DNA of 64,000 nucleotides from Nymphalis io (lineage: Eukaryota; Arthropoda; Insecta; Lepidoptera; Nymphalidae): contig NC_065894.1 in assembly GCF_905147045.1 (NCBI RefSeq), forward strand, positions 1,773,501 through 1,837,500. The letters are read 5' to 3'. This document shows, one piece after another, positions 57,517-64,000 of this stretch (its first letter is position 1; each line of letters opens with the position of its first letter). The notes below the pieces were generated by a model. The model was not told where the DNA came from and ran no database searches. It worked only from the letters and a program-made list of their open reading frames with translations. Made by a program: the position numbers and the translations under genes.

Positions 57517-57869
57517 CGAGAATGTCATGTGAGAATGAAAAGTCGAGATGGCCCAGTGGTAAGAACGCGTCAATCTTAACCGATGATCGTGGGTTCAAAC
57601 CCGGGCAAGCACCACTGAATTTTCATGTGCTTAATTTGTGATTATAATTCATCTCGTGCTTTACGGTGAAGGAAAACATCGTGAGGAAACCTAACCTAAC
57701 CTAATAATAAAAGTGTCTAATTTCACTGAAATTCTGCCACATGTGTATTCCACCAACCCGCATTGGAGCAGCGTGGTGGAATAAGCTCCAAACTTTCTCC
57801 TCAAAATGAGGAGAGGAGGCCTTTAGCCCAGCAGTGGGACATTCACAGGCTGTTTCGGTTTTCGGTTTC
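57517..57869 (+). repeat. Family A SINE, full length, CGG-type tail, 25 extra 5' bases
   Basis: The head starts at 57542 (GTCGAGATGGCCCAGTGGTA, with B box GGGTTCAAACCC). The body ends ACAGGCTGTTTCGGTTTTCGG. The 12-base duplication GGACATATTTGT lies at 57505-57516 and 57870-57881. Between the left duplication and the head are 25 bases (57517-57541) ending in AAAA that belong to neither. In the body, GAGGAAACCT is followed by a short CCTAA array where other copies read GCATGTGTC. The variants ATGAGGAGAGGAGGCCTTTA and the TTTCGG tail are shared with 15263-15382. Confidence 0.9.
57690..57704. repeat. (CCTAA)3, insect telomere motif, inside a SINE
   Basis: Three units of CCTAA, the complement of the TTAGG insect telomere repeat, are followed by TAATAAAAG. 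Other copies of the SINE have GCAT at this point. Confidence 0.85.
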
Positions 57870-57884
57870 GGACATATTTGTTAT

Positions 57885-60180
57885 GTATTGATTATATTTA
57901 GTTTGCCTTTGATTGCAGCATCGTTTATGTAATCAGAGATTCATATAGTCATCTTTATTATAATTTTTTCATCTAAATTTTCATCTATATAAAGATCAAA
58001 AATAAGAAAAAAATGCTTTAAGTTCTCACCTGTCTAAATTGGTTTTTACATGACAAAATATTGTTGTTGGGTCGAACCATTGACTGAATCAATGATCAGT
58101 CATAGCAAACCAAATTATTCGCTAACAAATACCGACATCGGGGTAACCATCACAAGTCAGTTCCAGTCGACGTATCGTTTTAGAACGCGCAAGTGATTGA
58201 AGTAAACTAACAGCCTGCAAAATGTCTTATTATAGGTCAGGTAAAGTAATCTGTATCAGTATATTGTGTTCGACTTCAATAAAATAGCTTATGATGTAAA
58301 TATATTGTGTCGATTTAATATTTCGACTTCGTTTATGTAAAGAAAATACAGATAAAAACACCAGGTGTAAGATCCAAGCACCATCTGTTGTCCATTTTGT
58401 TAAAAGATCTAAAGATCCGAGCGCTTATTAAAAATATATATTATTTTAGCTTATATTCTAGTACCCTCAACAACTTGTTTTGTTAAAACAATTTCAAATT
58501 CAATGTACATTTCAGTTTTGTTACATTAGAATGAGATTAGTTTAAACAAACAAGCAAAAACTTCTTGCTGTGTATAATGAAATCAACTTATATGTAAATT
58601 TACATTTAAATGCCAAATGCCCTTAACTTACACCAAACTTTAAGTTTAATCCACGGCTGTGAACAAAACAAAGCGTTCACTACATTTATAGGTGTATAAT
58701 TATATATGTTGTTAAGCTAACTTGGCATTTATTAGCATGGATATAAATTCCAAACTTCCATAATTGATATTGCAAATAATAAGAGCGGCTGTGCATTGTA
58801 CGACTTTTCCTTAGTACGAACAATTCAGTGTCGGTATTCATTGACAAAGTATGTATGATGTATGATGTAGAATCGAATGACATATAAATAAATTAAAAGC
58901 CTGTAAAGGACTCACTGTGTGCTGAGGCTTTTTCGGTCGATGAGAAGTTTTGGAGCGGAAGTGTTGGTTGTGGAATGATTTTCTTTTGGAGATTTCTCTG
59001 AACGCTATAATATGGTAGTCAAACATTAAGTATACAGGTTCCTTCAAGGGATTAGCAACTCCCCTTAAGTTGCAGGTATTCATAGGCGACGGTGACGACA
59101 CTTTATACCTAGGACAATAAAAAATATTACACCATGTATTACACCACGTATTCCTCTGTTGGTGGATACAAATTTGGCAGTTTTCGCAAGTGTTAAGGAA
59201 AACAACGCCTTAACTGCTGAACCCAAAATGATTTATAAACAAATTGAAAATTCGTGGTCCTCACCCATATTTGAACCCGAATTTTTGATCAATTCACGTA
59301 CTTTACCTCAACGACTATCTCGACTTATATATATGATTCATTAAAATTTAGTTATTTATGCTCATGTACATAGTATACAGCCAGGTTAATTGATTAGTTA
59401 ACCTGGATACCGTGTACAAAGTATAGATATAAACCTCTTTGGTCTCGGTGTAGCTGGGTGTGAACGTTGTTCTCTGAAATGACAAAAGCATCCAACGAGT
59501 TTTCAAAGTTGCTAATTGCGAGACTAGGAGTATAATAACTCACATGCAACTCATAAAAATAAAATTAACTTGGTTTGTCCTTTCATCTTTCACACCAGAA
59601 TAATACAATGCTTTGTTGCTTCGTCAGGCGGTTGTTGGGACGAAACATGCCTCCATGTTATATAACTGACATTAACCCTTGTCATATTTATAAGAAATAC
59701 TTATAAAGTTATTTACAAAAAATAAATAAAGTATTACTTTAATAAAGAATAATTTCACTTGCTTTTATAAAAAAACAATTTGAATTGCAATTAATATTAA
59801 GGTAAATTACTTTCTACAAATCAATTTTATTTTTATGTTTTGATAATATAATTTGTTTTTGCTCCGTTGTCTTTTTCGAAGATCGATTTTTTTTATATCT
59901 AATAGTAATTGTAATAGACTGAAAATGATGCGTAAATTTAAATAAAAAAAATCGACTAAGAACTTGAATTTTGAGGGAATATTATATAATTGTATTATTT
60001 AGTATTATTAACATTACATGATATAATATTTTTCGTCTTCTTTAATATTAATTTTAACTTTAATTATTTTTTTTTATTTAAACTATAATTAAAAATTTGT
60101 AATTATATGTTTGTCCTCTATGGGTTTTATAAATATTTATCTGCTTCTTAAAAAACTTTGGTGGTGTCTTCTGTTTAAGC
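57885..60180. other. AT-rich non-coding stretch
   Basis: No gene was recognised. Short frames at 58686-59344 on both strands have no motif. CAGCCTGCAAAATGTC near 58210-58225 may be a worn family A tail. Confidence 0.4.
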
Positions 60181-60274
60181 TTAGGTAGCGGGCGGTTTCT
60201 AATAAAAAGTTTTTTTTTGTATGTTTGTCCTTTAATATAAATGTTGTATGATGGACCCTTTTTTTCACGCAGTG

Positions 60275-60560
60275 GGAATCTTTATAAAGGTACCCAGCTC
60301 CCATGGGAGGGGCACATCCGCGGCCTCTCCCAAGTTGTGCTCCACTTTTGGCTCTCTCCTCAGAGGGCGAAGGTAATTTCGCCCCCCCCCCCCCCCCCGC
60401 ACTCCTCGCTAGTGCGCACGGCAGCGCAATTTCATACCGGCTGCCGTCCTCCTCAGGGCCGTCTGAAATAAGACACGCGAGGCCCCCACCTCACGCATTC
60501 AGGGCCCCATATGATAGACCCTTGCGACACCGGGACGGTTAGCTAGTCTGGCCGACAATT
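60275..60560. other. GC-rich block with a C17 run, probably a transposon fragment
   Basis: The composition changes sharply: CCCAGCTCCCATGGGAGGGG, CACATCCGCGGCCTCTCC, then a run of 17 C (60382-60398), CTCGCTAGTGCGCACGGC, CCGGCTGCCGTCCTCCTCAG, GACACCGGGACGG. Two overlapping plus-strand frames cross it but start elsewhere, show no domain and depend on the length of the C run. GC-rich blocks of this kind in lepidopteran AT-rich DNA are often 5' regions of non-LTR or LTR elements. I could not assign it. Confidence 0.4.
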
Positions 60561-60564
60561 CACC

Positions 60565-61090
60565 TATTCACCTAACGAAGCTGCAGATTGAATCCATGTC
60601 GAGGTTCCAATCCACGGAATAGCTTTATGATGTTTAAATTATAGCTATATGTACAAATGTCGCAAATTCGGACTCTAATACATAATAATACATAACTGTC
60701 TACGACTTTCTACAAGGAATGCAATACGTAAGCAAAAAGTTTCACACCAATGTATTCGCGCTTCTGAATCTTGAAATGGAATCACGATTAAGTTCACTAT
60801 TTACTATTTTAAAATAAATCAATTATAATATATGTATCTTTCTTTACAATAAATTTACTAAAATATGTTACAATATATTAATGGTTATTGTATTGAAAGT
60901 AATTATGAAATAGTTCAAATAAAATTACCAATATATATTATACTAACTAGCTAGCTTAATCTTTCTTCTGCAGAATCTGATTGTTATTTCAATTTGTTAA
61001 GTTACTCTTTAAGAATAAACTCACACAGAAAACGATCGTGATAATTCAACAGTGACATATGACTTTATAACTTGACCTTATACCTTGACT
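60565..61090. other. AT-rich non-coding stretch
   Basis: No gene or repeat copy was recognised. Confidence 0.4.
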
Positions 61091-61103
61091 TTATAATAAT
61101 TAT

Positions 61104-61410
61104 ATAAAGCCGAGATGGCCTAGTGGTTAGAACGCGTGAATCTTAACCGACGATCGTGGGTTCAAAACCCGGGCAAGCACCACTGAATTATCATGTGCTT
61201 AATTTGTGATTATAATTCATCTCGTGCTTGACGGTGAAGGAAAACATCGTGAGGAAACCTGCATGTGTCTAATTTCATTGAAATTAGACATGTGTATTCC
61301 ACCAACCCGCATTGGAGCAGCGTGGTGGAATAAGCTCCAAACCCTCTCCTCAAAAGGGAGAGGAGGCCTTAGCTCAGCAGTGGGACATTTACAGGCTGTT
61401 ACTGTTACTG
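61104..61410 (+). repeat. Family A SINE, full length, with target duplication
   Basis: The head is at 61109 (GCCGAGATGGCCTAGTGGTT, AGAACGCGTG; B box GGGTTCAAAACCC with one extra A). The body runs to ACATTTACAGGCTGTTACTG, TTACTG. The 12-base duplication TATAATAATTAT lies at 61092-61103 and 61411-61422. Five extra bases (ATAAA) sit between the left duplication and the head. The middle lacks the CTGCCACATGTG segment. The frames at 61206-61447 on both strands are SINE sequence. Confidence 0.92.
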
Positions 61411-62137
61411 TATAATAATTATCATATATTTTAAAGGATATACCCATTGCGTATCACCTCATGTCATGTCATGTCAATTTTTAATATTTCACGAGTGTGA
61501 TACAAAGTGAGTTCTTATCGAACATAGCTGGAAACAATAGATAATTTCGCATATCAAAGATTATTAATGTCAAGTTACAGTTTTTGAATCCATCACGATC
61601 CATGATATCCAGATTAAAATTGATCTCAGGCTTGACACTTCATACAAAGCTCAATAACTTCATAATTCAGACAACTTGAAACTCGAAAGTATCAAATACC
61701 AAATCCGAATACATTTATAAAATAAAACTCATAAATATTAAAAGGGAATAACTTGAGTGTAGAAAAAAAAATCACATTATACCGAACTGATGCGTTTTGT
61801 AAAACTTTAACGATATATCACAGGATTCCGGCCCCGCCTCGAGATAACTTTGTTTATTCAAGTAGCTGTATTATCAAGATTATAATATACATGAGCGTTT
61901 ACAAGTGCCTTGCCAAGTGTTGAGTGTGTTTTGTTTTTCAGTACGTATTCAACTTTTTAGCATAACCCAATTTAGGCAACATGGTGATCGCTTTTGTTTT
62001 ATTTGTTTTTAATATTTGCATTTGTTATCTGTTGTTAGTAATATTATTTATAATTAGATTTTTTATATTCATTCGCATACCGTAGTTTACCTCATGCTTT
62101 GTTTTGTTTGGTTATCTCATCAGACTGGAAAAAAAAA

Positions 62138-62370
62138 TTATACTAATATTTAAAGGTGAAAATAGCTCTGTATGTCTGTCCATCTGTTGCATTTCATGGC
62201 TAAAATACAAAGCCGATTTTGAGTCTGAGTAAGTCAGGTAAGCCCTAAGAAAGGACACAGGCTACTTTTTTATACGTATAAAGTGGTGGTTAAGAGCGTC
62301 ATGACGTTTGCAGTTACGGACACGAGTCAGTCTTATCCCCAAGGCACGCCAATAGATGGTTTCACATCAA
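62138..62370 (+). repeat. Family E repeat
   Basis: It contains TATACTAATATTTAAAGGTG, CTCTGTATGTCTGTCCATCT, GAAAGGACACAGGCTACTTT and CCCCAAGGCACGCCAATAGA, then TGGTTTCAC. The first part matches 15478 and the last part matches 40240-40290. Confidence 0.55.
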
Positions 62371-62374
62371 CAAC

Positions 62375-63560
62375 TAAACGACAGCAATTGATTAAGTCGC
62401 CATGTTGTTATTAATAGCCACCTCTACTTAAATACATCCATTAAAACCGTAGTATTTTATTTCAATATGTTTGTAAGAGGTTTCTGAGACACTTTTAACA
62501 AGGTTAACAGAGTTGAGTTATATAAATGGTATGACATTAGCTCACTGATCTTTCAAACTTTTGCAAAGGCATTGTGAAGGCAAAGTTGGCTAGTGAGTTA
62601 ATGGTATAAGCCAGCTGTGTGGCATACACAAAAAAGAAACACAAACGAGGCTCGTTAAAAAAAGTGTTCCTTTGTTAAAAATAAATATGCATTCTTTAAA
62701 AATATAATGTATTTTTTTATTTGGGTCTTATTTCAATAGGTTTAAAGTCTGCTTTTATTTAATATTTTGAAATTAAATCCGTTCATATACCTTTATCCGA
62801 TTAAGTTAAAATCTTGCACTGTTTTCAGCACCTTCGTGATGGTTTCTAACGTAGTTCCATAAACATACAAAAAGTTCTACAAAAAAATATTTTAGGGTTA
62901 AAATAGTCGGTGTTAGGTAGTTTTTAATAAATAAGATGTGTAACATTTTTATAATTTAGAAATCAAGAAGTCTGTTAAAAAAATATACTATATTCATTAT
63001 TTTAATTTAAAAGATAATATTTTTGTAATAATAACATTTTTACGTCGAAATTACAAAGAATTTGTACGCTTCAAGATAAGACGGTGTTTTAAATAACTAG
63101 CTGAGATTACATTGAACTCCGTTAAATACCAAGAGTATTTCATTAAGAGTAAATAATCTTATCTTCTTAATATAAGTCTTTGGAAAATTACAGTTCTTTG
63201 TCACACGAACATATACGAGTACTTTTTTACTTAACTTTTTTCTCGTAGTATGAAGTGATTTAACTTGGAATTAACTCAAATTTAGCATCATTTTATGACT
63301 GGTGAGCAAACAATCTATATATACTACGTTTAGTTTGTTTTAAATAGTTTTATTGAACTCGTTTATTTAATTTATATTTCTATTATATTTCTTCATCATA
63401 AACTACAATACAATTAAATGAGTGGAAGTCATATTCCTTATAAACTTTCTTCAAGAAAAATAATAACTATGTGCAACTATACATATTTTAATAATATAAA
63501 AAAATGCGGCATACAAAATAAAAAAAAAATATTTTTTTTCAAATACAACTTTACATACTT
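62375..63560. other. AT-rich non-coding stretch
   Basis: No gene or repeat copy was recognised. Confidence 0.4.
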
Positions 63561-63584
63561 TAAATACTTTTGAATTGTCAAGAT

Positions 63585-63640
63585 TTACGTCCGATTCAGA
63601 ATGTGAATTCTACCGACAAAAATACGTTGATACCTTCCGA
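63585..63640 (-). repeat. Family D repeat fragment
   Basis: GTCCGATTCAGAATGTGAAT, then TCTACCGACAAAAATACG is the reversed family D core, close to the copy at 14385. Confidence 0.5.
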
Positions 63641-64000
63641 CGGCTGTTAAAATTATAATTTATAACCAGTTATAGTTCTATAGAAGATCTAGCAAGCATT
63701 CAATAACAACAGCAATGTACGGATGTTCTTAAAAATCAACCCGTTGGTCAAAAAACTTCACTTAATTTAAGAACCAGAAAAATCTCCTTTATGCTTTTTC
63801 CACTGCAAGTTAAATATCAAATTGTAACAAAGATACAACTTACAAATGACAACTCATAACATTTGCATTATGAAATACAAATACAACCGTCATCGTATTA
63901 TTTTATGAATATATTTATTATCATTACACTAAACCTTTGCACCAAGTATGACGTAAACGAATTACACAAACCGAATTAACAAGGTAAAATGATAACATGA

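Noticed and set aside
57690..57704. Telomere or subtelomere array
   Set aside because: Only three CCTAA units inside a SINE, with ordinary interspersed DNA on both sides. The locus is not a telomere.
60241..60542. Proline-rich protein encoded across the GC-rich block
   Set aside because: The frames depend on the exact length of a 17-C run and show no domain. More likely transposon or non-coding DNA.
61206..61415. Conserved small protein seen repeatedly (GEGKHREETCMCLISLKF type)
   Set aside because: Nearly the same translation appears at 13972, 41159, 55590 (minus) and 61206, but each lies inside a family A SINE. The repetition reflects the repeat and not coding conservation.

Overview
The window looks like nuclear DNA of a lepidopteran insect, most likely a nymphalid butterfly. 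The sequence is strongly AT-rich and has almost no long open frames. It carries many interspersed repeats that I recognise as lepidopteran. These include a tRNA-derived SINE of the type described in Heliconius as Metulj (family A here), a second tRNA-derived SINE (family C), a short A-tailed repeat ending in a CATCAGGTGG-type hairpin (family B), and pieces of several non-LTR retrotransposons, one of RTE type. No bacterial, viral or CRISPR features were seen. Family letters are mine; names need a repeat library to confirm.

Layout. 1-4.4 kb: AT-rich DNA with one MITE-like element flanked by TTAA (2058-2327). 4.4-10.8 kb: diverged family B, D and A copies, ending in a cluster of family A copies. 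13.8-14.2 kb: a near-complete family A SINE with a 75-base A run at its 5' end. 15-18 kb: SINE and LINE fragments and a long family C SINE. 19.3-21.7 kb: a broken RTE-type reverse transcriptase, with a second LINE inserted in its TA tail. 24.1-24.8 kb: family C and B copies. 25.9 kb: a possible first coding exon. 29.6 and 32.1 kb: LINE C-terminal fossils. 42.2-43.0 kb: another LINE fossil. 43.5-46 kb: B and A copies. 46.06-46.29 kb: a 75-residue open frame with a good signal peptide. 51.2-51.5 kb: a GC-rich island that may be regulatory. 53.6-61.4 kb: further B and A copies and a GC-rich unclassified block.

The only host coding candidates are the exon at 25878-25946 and the secreted-peptide frame at 46060-46287, and both are tentative. 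Everything else with coding character is retrotransposon debris. The window is best read as a gene-poor intergenic or long-intron region. Its most informative content is the record of SINE and LINE insertion: target-site duplications of 11-12 bases, extra bases at SINE 5' ends, tail subfamilies and nested insertions.
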